DNA from: an uncultured Mollicutes bacterium | GTDB taxonomy: Bacteria; Bacillota_I; Bacilli_A; ML615J-28; CAG-313 | DNA: 27,748 nucleotides | Assembly: GCA_900548675.1 (NCBI GenBank) | Contig: URLJ01000020.1 | Location: 1-27,748 of the forward strand | Direction of reading: 5' to 3' | In this document: one piece after another, positions 7,710 through 15,079 of the stretch | Position numbering within the stretch: the stretch's first letter is position 1 | How the letters are laid out: the number at the start of each line of letters is the position of its first letter | Program-made: the position numbers and the translations under genes | Notes under the pieces: generated by a model | Told to the model about the DNA's origin: nothing | The model's database searches: none | Seen by the model: the letters and a program-made list of their open reading frames with translations, nothing else

Positions 7710-7754
7710 CCTTGTTTTATTTTTTTGAAGAAGGTTTGACAAGGGAACTTCTTC
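7710..7754 (-). promoter_or_regulatory. preQ1-I riboswitch controlling translation of queT
   Basis: H-type pseudoknot read on the minus strand: P1 GAAGAAG (7754-7748) pairs with CTTCTTC (7733-7727); L1 is TTC (7747-7745); P2 CCTTGT (7744-7739) pairs with ACAAGG (7715-7710); L2 is CAAAC (7738-7734); and the A-rich L3 is AAAAAAATAAA (7726-7716). The order, the UUC after P1, the C following P2 (the preQ1-pairing position) and the A-rich tail match class I preQ1 aptamers. P2 captures most of the queT ribosome binding site AAGGAG (7713-7708), so ligand binding should block translation. It begins 4 nt after the stop of the upstream NUDIX gene, inside the operon. Confidence 0.88.
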
Positions 7755-7758
7755 ATAT

Positions 7759-8181
7759 TTATTTTTTCAACACTTTAACTAATTGATTAAAAACTGCTAA
7801 ATCATTTGCATATGTTAGCATTTTAACCACTTCATCTTTAGTTGCCCACACAATTTCATCTATTTCTGACTCTTGGGGATAAAAATCATGGCTAAAGGCC
7901 TGCGCTAAGAAATAATAAACATCCTTCAAGCATCCTTCATATGGACTATAAGTGTTTATAGCAACATCATTAGTTTGTATTTTGACTTTGAGACCTGTTT
8001 CTTCTTCTATTTCTCTAAGCGCTGTATCCTTTATTGTTTCTCCTATCTCAATATGACCTTTGGGAAAAGACCAATGATGACCATTTTTATTTTTTACTAA
8101 TAAAAATTTTACATCAGCTATATCCTCAAAATAAGAATACACAACCGCGCCACTAGAAATTTCATGTTTATAATTATTCAT
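7759..8181 (-). CDS. NUDIX hydrolase (MutT/Ap4A hydrolase-like)
   Basis: Cytoplasmic pyrophosphohydrolase acting on a nucleoside-diphosphate-linked compound. The Nudix box is complete: G42-x5-E48-x7-R56-E-I-x-E60-E61-x-G63-L64, preceded by HHWSFPKGHIEIGE, typical of bis(5'-nucleosyl)-tetraphosphatase-like members. The length of 140 is standard. AAGGA lies upstream of the ATG. It starts 2 nt after the aldo/keto reductase gene and ends 4 nt before the preQ1 riboswitch. The exact substrate (Ap4A, oxidised nucleotide, sugar nucleotide) is not determinable. Confidence 0.9.
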   Translation of the reverse strand: MNNYKHEISSGAVVYSYFEDIADVKFLLVKNKNGHHWSFPKGHIEIGETIKDTALREIEEETGLKVKIQTNDVAINTYSPYEGCLKDVYYFLAQAFSHDFYPQESEIDEIVWATKDEVVKMLTYANDLAVFNQLVKVLKK

Positions 8182-8183
8182 TT

Positions 8184-9326
8184 TTATAAATCCTTAAATT
8201 GTTCAGTAATTTTTTCTAAATCATCTCTAATTTTTATTTTTTGTGGACACTTTTCCTCACACACCCCACATTTGTGGCATGAATACGGACTTTCGCTGTT
8301 TTCCTTTAAAGCATTCCAACTAGCTTTAATACTTATTTCATTATTATATATGCTCGCGGTATTCCACAAATGAAAGCTACGTGGGATGTCTACGCCGTAT
8401 GGACAAGGCATGCAGTATCTACATCCTGTACAACCATTTTTAACTCTTTTTTCAAGTTTCGCAATAACATCACGGATTATTTGTCGCTCATTAGTATCAT
8501 AAGCTACAAAGGGAGAAAATATTTTCACATTTTCTTTTACTTGTTCTAAACTCGACATGCCGCTCAATATTACGGCAGTATTTCTATGACTCGCAACAAA
8601 TCTAAGAGCCCAGGAAACATCTGTTTCGGTAGGTTTATAATCTTTAAATAATCTACTTACATCAAGAGGGAGTTTCGCTAAAAGGCCTCCTTTTAATGGC
8701 TCCATAATAATTAATGGCATTTCTATTTCACTAGAATAATAAATAAAGTCTCTTCCGTGTAAGGTATACTGGTCCATATAATTATATTGTATTTGTCCAA
8801 AATCCCATTTATAATACTTTAAAATATCTAAAAAACAATCTAAATCATCATGAAAAGAAAAGCCTATATATTTGATTTTACCTTCTTCACGCAAATTTTC
8901 TAAGAATTTAATTATTCCTAATTCTTTTACTTTTTTGAAGCGTTCCTTATTAAGAGCATGAAGCAAATAAAAATCAACATAATCTTTGTTAAGTCTAGTT
9001 AATTGTTCATCAAAAATGCGTCTCGCATCTTCTACATTTTCAACTTCCCATATTGGAAGTTTTGTTGCAATATAATAATTCTTTCGCGGATATTTATCTA
9101 ATATTTTTCCTAAAAATACTTCACTTTGACCATTGTGATAAGGATATGCCGTGTCATAATAATTTACACCATGTTCCATTGCATAATCAATCATTGCTTC
9201 GGCTTCAACTTCATTAATTGTGCCATCATCATTCGTTGGAAATCGCATACAGCCAAATCCTAATCTTGATGTAGTAATTTTTAACTTTTTAAATTTTGTT
9301 ACATCCATTTTGTTAGTTTTTTTCAT
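8184..9326 (-). CDS. Aldo/keto reductase with C-terminal 4Fe-4S domain
   Basis: Residues 15-270 form an AKR TIM barrel with the catalytic tetrad Asp58, Tyr63, Lys89 and His123 all present (YDTAYPY, ATKLP, LLHAL). The C-terminal part carries two cysteine clusters, CTGCRYCMPCPYGVDIP and CHKCGVCEEKCPQ, characteristic of ferredoxin-type AKRs of anaerobic bacteria. The 380-residue length is normal. The ATG is preceded by AGAAGGG at 7 nt. It is the first gene of the operon running through NUDIX, queT, XRE regulator, sirtuin and mntP. The carbonyl or alcohol substrate is unknown; Fe-S clusters suggest electron exchange with ferredoxin. Confidence 0.92.
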   Translation of the reverse strand: MKKTNKMDVTKFKKLKITTSRLGFGCMRFPTNDDGTINEVEAEAMIDYAMEHGVNYYDTAYPYHNGQSEVFLGKILDKYPRKNYYIATKLPIWEVENVEDARRIFDEQLTRLNKDYVDFYLLHALNKERFKKVKELGIIKFLENLREEGKIKYIGFSFHDDLDCFLDILKYYKWDFGQIQYNYMDQYTLHGRDFIYYSSEIEMPLIIMEPLKGGLLAKLPLDVSRLFKDYKPTETDVSWALRFVASHRNTAVILSGMSSLEQVKENVKIFSPFVAYDTNERQIIRDVIAKLEKRVKNGCTGCRYCMPCPYGVDIPRSFHLWNTASIYNNEISIKASWNALKENSESPYSCHKCGVCEEKCPQKIKIRDDLEKITEQFKDL

Positions 9327-9395
9327 CCTTGTTCCCTTCTCCTTGTTAAAAAATGTAAGTCATTGTCTAAAACATCAATAAATAACACTATCTTT

Positions 9396-9413
9396 TTTAA
9401 TATACGTATTAAA
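9396..9413. repeat. Inverted repeat over the aldo/keto reductase promoter
   Basis: TTTAATA (9396-9402), TACG, TATTAAA (9407-9413) form a perfect 7-bp-arm palindrome that covers the likely -10 box. It lacks a GC stem or clean T-run, so it reads better as an operator than as a terminator for the GDPD gene. Confidence 0.5.
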
Positions 9414-9428
9414 TTTGACATTAATCAA
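9399..9428 (-). promoter_or_regulatory. Possible promoter of the aldo/keto reductase operon
   Basis: TTGATT (9428-9423), 18 nt, TATATT (9404-9399). The -35 lies in the last codons of the upstream GDPD gene. Matches are moderate; no better pair was seen in the 94-nt gap. Confidence 0.4.
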
Positions 9429-10218
9429 AATAATTGGTCGTGATAAAATCCACTCCCATATCAATTAATTCTAAAACTCTTTTTTTCTCATTTACTGTCC
9501 AACAGTTAACTTTTATTCCCTTATGATGAAGTTCATCAACTATTCTTTTATTTAAAGCACTATGGTGAACATCAAAATCAACGTTGTATTTTATTAAAAG
9601 ATCTAAGACTGTTTCATCATACTTCGATGACAAAAATTGTGCGCGCTGATTAGGCAAATATCGCTTAACAATTTCAAGATTTTCAATGTAGAAAGATATA
9701 AAAATTACCTTATCTAAATAATTATATTCTTTGATAATTGCGATTACTTTTTTTATATCTTCTTCTTTAAACACATTTTTAAATTCAATAATGCATTGTT
9801 TTTGATATCTAATGCACACTTCTAAATATTCTTCCAAAGTTGGAATCGTATAATATGGTACTACCTTTTCATTTTTTACATCATATAAAGGTACTTTCTT
9901 TAATTCTTCTAAGGTAGTCTCTTCAATTTTTATATTAATAGGTGAGATTCGAGCAGTATCATCATCATGAAAAACAACGAATTTTCCATCACTAGTTGGG
10001 TGAATATCACACTCAATTCCATAAAATGATCGACATCCTGCCGCAATAAATGCTGGTATCGTATTTTCTTTTTCATAACCACTTAGACCACGATGAGCAA
10101 TCATCATAGTTTTAGACTTTTTTTGATGTTTAGTAGTACAGTTTATATAAACTATTAAACATATAAGTAGAATAATTAATAAAAAACAAATTGCTAATAA
10201 AAGATAAAACTTTTTCAT
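9421..10218 (-). CDS. Glycerophosphodiester phosphodiesterase, membrane-anchored
   Basis: Hydrolyses glycerophosphodiesters to sn-glycerol 3-phosphate and an alcohol. One N-terminal membrane segment (residues 4-26) puts the catalytic domain outside the membrane. The GDPD core is intact: AHRG with His42, ENTIPAF, metal ligands Glu69 and Asp71 in IECDIH, and catalytic His84 in FHDD, followed by a C-terminal TIM barrel ending in GVDFITTNYFD. The 265-residue length fits. The ATG has AAGGAG 9 nt upstream. It follows the DUF1846 gene by 16 nt and is probably co-transcribed. A role in recycling phospholipid head groups or teichoic-type polymers is likely but inferred. Confidence 0.93.
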   Translation of the reverse strand: MKKFYLLLAICFLLIILLICLIVYINCTTKHQKKSKTMMIAHRGLSGYEKENTIPAFIAAGCRSFYGIECDIHPTSDGKFVVFHDDDTARISPINIKIEETTLEELKKVPLYDVKNEKVVPYYTIPTLEEYLEVCIRYQKQCIIEFKNVFKEEDIKKVIAIIKEYNYLDKVIFISFYIENLEIVKRYLPNQRAQFLSSKYDETVLDLLIKYNVDFDVHHSALNKRIVDELHHKGIKVNCWTVNEKKRVLELIDMGVDFITTNYFD

Positions 10219-10234
10219 ATGCCGCTTCTCCTTT

Positions 10235-11707
10235 TTATTTTAATTTTCTTGCAAAAACCACTGGTTCATGTGTAACATTAACAAATAATTTTTTTAAGAC
10301 TTCTTCATCATAATAAGGTAAAATAATAGTAGAATGAGCCTCAGCATTTGCAAGTTTTGATAAATTTTTAAGAGCCTCTTCAGCAAATGGGTTTGTTGTA
10401 GCGGCAATCGCAAGCGCCAATAAAACGTCGTTAGCATTTAACTGTTCATCATGTTCTCTTAAAATATGTGATTTTAAATTCACAATTGGTTCAATCACAT
10501 TAGGAGAAATAAGCGGTAAATCATCTCTTATATTAGAAAAATATTTCACTGCATTAAGAATTGCAGCTGCTGCTGATGTTAATAAATTAGAAGTTTTACC
10601 AGTTATGATTTTTCCATCAGATAATTCTATAGCTAAAACGGGCGTTCCACACTTTTTAGCTTTGTTTATAGATACACTAACTATTTTTCGTTCATCTACA
10701 GAAGTTTCTAATTGTTCCATGATGTTCGCAATTTTAGCGACTACATCTTCTGATATTTTTCCTAATTTAGCATCACAAATAGCATTTAAATATCGTCTAA
10801 TCACTTCATTTTGACAAGCTTTTCGAACTTTTTCTTCATCTTTAATACAATATCCTACCATATTTACCCCCATATCAGTTGGCGATTTATATGGTGAATA
10901 TCCATAAATGCGTTTAAACAGCGTTTCTAGCGTTGGAAAAATTTCCACATCACGATTATAATTAACAGCCGCTTTACCATAGTTTTCTAAATGAAAAGGG
11001 TCAATCATATTGACATCGTTTAAGTCAGCTGTAGCAGCTTCATATGCTAAATTTAAAGGATGTTTTAAAGGTAAATTCCAAATTGGGAATGTTTCGAACT
11101 TAGCATATCCTGCCACTATACCGCGTTTGTTTTCATGATACAGTTGTGACAAGCAGGTAGCCATTTTTCCGCTACCTGGACCCGGAGCAGTAACGATTAC
11201 AAGTGGTTTAGTGGTCTTAACATATTCATTCTTACCATAACCATCATCACTTACTATTTGTGAAACATTAACGGGATACCCTGCTATAGGATAATGTACA
11301 TACACATCTATTCCCATATTTTTTAGTTTTCTTTTGAATTTATCTACTGCAACTTCGCCATTGTACTTAGTTATAACAACACTTCTTGCTAAGAACTCCA
11401 TTTCATTAAATGCCTGAAGCATTCGTAAAACTTCATTTTCATATGATATTCCTATGTCTGCTCTTATTTTACCATTTTGGATATCATTGGCATTAATGAC
11501 AACGATAATTTCTAAACTTTCTTTCATATCAAATAGCATTTTTACTTTTGTATCAATTTCAAATCCTGGTAAAACCCGAGAAGCGTGATAATCATCAAAT
11601 ATTTTGCCACCAAACTCAAGATATAATTTATTGTCGAAGGCTTTAATACGTTCATTGATTTTTTCTACTTGTAATTTCTTATATAATTCATTGTCAAACG
11701 CCGTCAT
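10235..11707 (-). CDS. DUF1846 domain-containing protein
   Basis: The full-length 490-residue protein is recognisable as the DUF1846 family (soluble, cytoplasmic), conserved in Bacillota and without an assigned function. A P-loop-like motif GPGSGK lies at residues 176-181 within VIVTAPGPGSGKMA, so nucleotide binding is plausible. No signal peptide or membrane segment is visible. The ATG has GAGG 7 nt upstream. A perfect TATAAT (11745-11740) lies upstream, but no convincing -35 accompanies it. It is the first gene of a two-gene unit with the GDPD gene. Function unknown. Confidence 0.9.
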   Translation of the reverse strand: MTAFDNELYKKLQVEKINERIKAFDNKLYLEFGGKIFDDYHASRVLPGFEIDTKVKMLFDMKESLEIIVVINANDIQNGKIRADIGISYENEVLRMLQAFNEMEFLARSVVITKYNGEVAVDKFKRKLKNMGIDVYVHYPIAGYPVNVSQIVSDDGYGKNEYVKTTKPLVIVTAPGPGSGKMATCLSQLYHENKRGIVAGYAKFETFPIWNLPLKHPLNLAYEAATADLNDVNMIDPFHLENYGKAAVNYNRDVEIFPTLETLFKRIYGYSPYKSPTDMGVNMVGYCIKDEEKVRKACQNEVIRRYLNAICDAKLGKISEDVVAKIANIMEQLETSVDERKIVSVSINKAKKCGTPVLAIELSDGKIITGKTSNLLTSAAAAILNAVKYFSNIRDDLPLISPNVIEPIVNLKSHILREHDEQLNANDVLLALAIAATTNPFAEEALKNLSKLANAEAHSTIILPYYDEEVLKKLFVNVTHEPVVFARKLK

Positions 11708-11780
11708 TTTATGACCTCTCTTGTAAGTATATCATTAATATTATACTATAAATGGTGGTTATATTATAAAGTTTTGCAAT

Positions 11781-11806
11781 AAAAAAAGCTACTACATAGT
11801 AGCAGC
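11781..11806 (-). terminator. Intrinsic terminator of the envelope/export operon
   Basis: On the minus strand GCTGCTAC, a TAT loop and GTAGTAGC form an 8-bp stem with one G:T wobble (11806-11788), followed by seven Ts (11787-11781). It sits just beyond the stop of the small membrane protein gene. Confidence 0.85.
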
Positions 11807-11811
11807 TTTCA

Positions 11812-12309
11812 CTAATTATTAATAACTTTTTTATCACTAATAAGAAATATACTTACTAAAACCTGTACTAGTGATATAACAGCCCATATCGGCAAAGCGA
11901 TAAGTGTACCCTTTAATCCGCCATTGATAATTATAGTAATATAAATTATAGTAATCGCAATTTCCGATGCTATTGCAAAGCCTAAATATACATATGGCAT
12001 TTTCTTGGTGGAAATGTCTTCTTTTTTACTATTAATAATACTTAATACACCAAATATTGTGTATTTCACCATAAGTATAAATGACACTGGTAAACCAACT
12101 ATTGAAAATAGTATTTTAATAAATATTACTACGATTAAGCCTAAAGCCTCTCCTAAGCTATTCGCTTGATCATTGTTTCTACTTGTAATAAATACATATA
12201 AAACAAAAGCAAAGCATAGCAAATAAATAAATGCCATAACTAATAGTATTATTCCAGCAGCAAAGGTTTTTTTATGATTAATGTTATTTTGTTTTTTTAT
12301 TTCGTCCAT
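11812..12309 (-). CDS. Small integral membrane protein of unknown function
   Basis: 165 residues with four predicted membrane segments, near residues 15-38, 49-72, 107-127 and 132-158, and a Lys-rich N-terminus. No recognised catalytic motif. ATG with a strong GGAGG 6 nt upstream. It lies downstream of the InlB-repeat lipoprotein but has its own promoter-like element in the 62-nt gap and is followed by a strong terminator. The general look is of small hydrophobic proteins of the DUF4190 or similar sort, but I cannot assign a family. Confidence 0.75.
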   Translation of the reverse strand: MDEIKKQNNINHKKTFAAGIILLVMAFIYLLCFAFVLYVFITSRNNDQANSLGEALGLIVVIFIKILFSIVGLPVSFILMVKYTIFGVLSIINSKKEDISTKKMPYVYLGFAIASEIAITIIYITIIINGGLKGTLIALPIWAVISLVQVLVSIFLISDKKVINN

Positions 12310-12338
12310 ACGGATCCTCCACTAACTTATGTGCTATT

Positions 12339-12368
12339 ATTATAAACTATATAAAAGTTTTTATGCAA
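12339..12368 (-). promoter_or_regulatory. Promoter of the small membrane protein gene
   Basis: TTGCAT (12368-12363), 18 nt, TATAAT (12344-12339), followed by GGAGG and the start codon. It lies immediately after the stop codon of the InlB-repeat lipoprotein gene. Confidence 0.65.
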
Positions 12369-12371
12369 GAA

Positions 12372-14576
12372 TTAGGCTGTATAATCTGCTTGATAATAGC
12401 CAAATGTTAAACACATACCATTGTAGTATATCGCTAGATAATCACCTTTGAACATATCATTGGTAGGATCAGTTATACTATTTCCAAGAACATCTTTTAA
12501 TGAAGCTCCATCTGGAGTATAACAAAAACCAGTTGTCGTAGTAGCGGCATTAGTTTGGAAAGCAGCAGTTTTTCCAAAAGTGTTATCTAACATTGCTTTT
12601 AAATATGGATTGCTAGCACCAAAATCAAATGGTGTTGTATCATCAATTTGTAATTTTCCCGCTATTTTTTCACTTGTAAATGTTTGAGCATTACCACTCT
12701 TATTTACACAAATTAGGTTCATAAACTCTAAACCATTATTTGATACTATGAACGAACGTCCAAATGGAAGGAAGAAATTATTTAATGATCTAATAAGTGG
12801 TACTATAGCAGTTGTTTTCATGATAGTAAACCAACCCTCTTGTCCTGTTATGAATGACTCAAGTTTGCATGATCTAAATACTGTTTCAGCGATTCTTCCA
12901 CCTTCTGATGATGTTGGATCAACATGGTCTTGAATAATGATTGGACCACCTGCAGAAATCATTTCGGAATTTTCAATATATACTTTATTTGAACCCCAGT
13001 TATAAATAAATGAATTGAAATTATTGTATGCTTTACAATAAGATACAGTGAATGTGTCTAATGTGTAATCAGGGAAGTAACTAATAAAGAATCTTGTAGC
13101 AATATTATTATAAGCTGTAAAATTAGAGTTATTAACTTTAACAAGGATAATACCACCTGATTTAATAACATCTTCAACTTTTGGTGCATTACCAATCAAA
13201 TTGATATTTTCAATAAAGGAAGCTGAAACATCACTACCTGTAAATCTAAGTAATGTTGCGTGGCTTACTACTTCACCAACTTCAGTTATTTTGCCACTTT
13301 CTCTAGTTACCTCACGAAGATTACTAGCTGATAGAGTATAGTAATTTCCATATACATGGAATTCTTCATTTTCGCTTAGTACGTGGCCATATAAATCATA
13401 GTAATCTTTCATCGAGCCTAATGTTCTTTCATAATCAGTATCCGCTTTAGAAAGTTCACTTTCTGTATAGAACATGATAGATGGTAAATCAGTGCTTTCA
13501 ATATTAATGTCTTGTTGTAAAATTAAATTTTTTGGATGATAGTTTACATCTAATCCTTTACTATTCTTAAACTCTGTCCATGCTGCAGCTTCGTCACCTT
13601 CTGTTCTGTTTTCAAAGTAGGCAAAATCAAGAGCATCATACACGTTATATCCATCTACTACTTCAACTTCAAGGTATGTTGTGTAAACTTCAACTTTACT
13701 TAATTGTTTTTTTGTTAACCCTTCAGGATATATTTCAATTTCAAATTTTTTGCCAATAGCATCTTTACTAAAGTCTATTGTACAATTAATATAATCTATA
13801 CTTTCAATATAACTAGTAACATCAAGATTAGGATTTTCTAAAAGTGTTACCTTTATATTAAATTTCCATTCTGATACTTCGATTTCGATAAATTCTTCTA
13901 ATTCAACATCATAAACCATATAACTAACGTTAGGTTTTGCGTTAAACGCATTGTCAGAACCAACCATAAAAGTTTTTGTTAAATCAAAAAATTCGGTTCT
14001 CTTATTTTCTTTTTCGCTCTTATTAGCGAAATATTTAACAAAATTAAGACCCATTTCAACATTTTCAACATAAACTATTTGTTCCCATTTAGCATATATT
14101 GTGATGTTTTCGTTAATTTCTTCATCAAAATCAAACTCAAGCGTGCATTTTTCATTTTTAAACCATCCCTTAAAGATATGTTCTTCTTTTGTTGGATCAG
14201 CTGGTTTAACAAGCTTTGTACCCTTCTCTTGAGTAACGTCTTTAATGGCAGTGCCTCCATTTGTTTCAAACTTGATTGTAATTATATCAAGTTTGTTCCA
14301 TTTTGCGTATAATGTAATACTTTTAACAACTGGTGTATTAAAGTCATACTCTTCTGTACAAGCCTTGTCTTTAAACCATCCTGCAAATTCGTAATCTACT
14401 TTTGTTGGATCAGCTGGCTTTTTCACTAATTCATTAGCTTTTACTTCTTGATTTTCAATGATAGAACCACCATCAGTATTGAAATCTACGATGTAAGTTT
14501 TATCTTTATTATTAAAACAAGATGTTAAACATAATGCAAAAAAAGCACAAATAATAAATTTCATTAACTTTTTCAT
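12372..14576 (-). CDS. InlB-repeat surface lipoprotein with large beta-rich C-terminal region
   Basis: Exported lipoprotein: Lys-rich start, hydrophobic core, lipobox LTSC with Cys20. Two Listeria-Bacteroides (InlB_B/Flg_new) repeats follow, about residues 28-93 and 99-165, each with the xxFxTxGG ... KPADPTK ... F-GWF-K ... C ... ITLYAKW pattern. The remaining ~570 residues have no assigned domain. Stretches such as NSNFTAYNNIA, FTVSYCKAYNN and KVYIENSEMIS have the repeated Asn/aromatic strands expected of a right-handed beta-helix, suggesting a stalk or glycan-binding fold (inference). ATG with AAGGAG at 7 nt. It follows the anchored protein gene by 30 nt, in the operon with the ABC exporter, so it may be that exporter's cargo or partner. 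Confidence 0.85.
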   Translation of the reverse strand: MKKLMKFIICAFFALCLTSCFNNKDKTYIVDFNTDGGSIIENQEVKANELVKKPADPTKVDYEFAGWFKDKACTEEYDFNTPVVKSITLYAKWNKLDIITIKFETNGGTAIKDVTQEKGTKLVKPADPTKEEHIFKGWFKNEKCTLEFDFDEEINENITIYAKWEQIVYVENVEMGLNFVKYFANKSEKENKRTEFFDLTKTFMVGSDNAFNAKPNVSYMVYDVELEEFIEIEVSEWKFNIKVTLLENPNLDVTSYIESIDYINCTIDFSKDAIGKKFEIEIYPEGLTKKQLSKVEVYTTYLEVEVVDGYNVYDALDFAYFENRTEGDEAAAWTEFKNSKGLDVNYHPKNLILQQDINIESTDLPSIMFYTESELSKADTDYERTLGSMKDYYDLYGHVLSENEEFHVYGNYYTLSASNLREVTRESGKITEVGEVVSHATLLRFTGSDVSASFIENINLIGNAPKVEDVIKSGGIILVKVNNSNFTAYNNIATRFFISYFPDYTLDTFTVSYCKAYNNFNSFIYNWGSNKVYIENSEMISAGGPIIIQDHVDPTSSEGGRIAETVFRSCKLESFITGQEGWFTIMKTTAIVPLIRSLNNFFLPFGRSFIVSNNGLEFMNLICVNKSGNAQTFTSEKIAGKLQIDDTTPFDFGASNPYLKAMLDNTFGKTAAFQTNAATTTTGFCYTPDGASLKDVLGNSITDPTNDMFKGDYLAIYYNGMCLTFGYYQADYTA

Positions 14577-14606
14577 GTTAAGTCTCCTTTTAATTTAATT
14601 AATTTT

Positions 14607-15077
14607 TTATATATCTTCACGACTAGGTTTAGCACTAACTTTTATAGTTATACTTTTTTTACTATCATCATTAGCACTAACAATAATATTGATTGATGCT
14701 GTTTTGTTAAATTTAACATATAAGCAACCATCTTTTTCAATAATTGTTATATTATGATTCGTAGCGGCGCTCTTATCCCACCAATAAGATACTGTTTTAA
14801 CAGTAGCATTATCTGGCTTGACATAACAATCAACAACTATTTGATTATCATAATTTTCATCATATTTAATTGAAATAGTACCATCATACTTAAGTTTAGG
14901 ATTAGTGTTTTTTACATAAGCATATTTTTGAGTACTAACTTTATCTTCAGATCGGCAAATAATTTCTTCTACAGGTATTTCGGGATTATATATGAACATT
15001 TTCATTCCTAAAAAACTTACCGCAACGATTGCTAGTACATATACTACAGCGATCGTCATAATAACTGATTTTTTCAT
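14607..15077 (-). CDS. Membrane-anchored extracytoplasmic protein, unknown function
   Basis: 156 residues: one N-terminal membrane anchor (about residues 5-27, no lipobox Cys) and an exported domain of roughly 125 residues. The C-terminal part (KSITIKVSA, TISIKYDEN) looks like an Ig-like beta sandwich, as in bacterial Ig-like cell-adhesion domains; that is a fold guess from strand pattern. Its GGAGG lies inside the last codons of the ABC permease gene, and its ATG comes 2 nt after that gene's stop, indicating translational coupling to the exporter. No homolog recognised. Confidence 0.72.
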   Translation of the reverse strand: MKKSVIMTIAVVYVLAIVAVSFLGMKMFIYNPEIPVEEIICRSEDKVSTQKYAYVKNTNPKLKYDGTISIKYDENYDNQIVVDCYVKPDNATVKTVSYWWDKSAATNHNITIIEKDGCLYVKFNKTASINIIVSANDDSKKSITIKVSAKPSREDI

Positions 15078-15079
15078 TT

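Noticed and set aside
7703..7756. 18-residue N-terminal extension of QueT starting at 7756
   Set aside because: These bases form the preQ1-I aptamer and the ribosome binding site for ATG 7702.
14079..14312. Small plus-strand ORF opposite the InlB-repeat gene
   Set aside because: It lies wholly within a well-supported minus-strand gene and has no ribosome binding site or recognisable domain; the other short antisense ORFs at 260-565, 1447-1680, 21734-22444 and 26621-26902 were dropped for the same reason.
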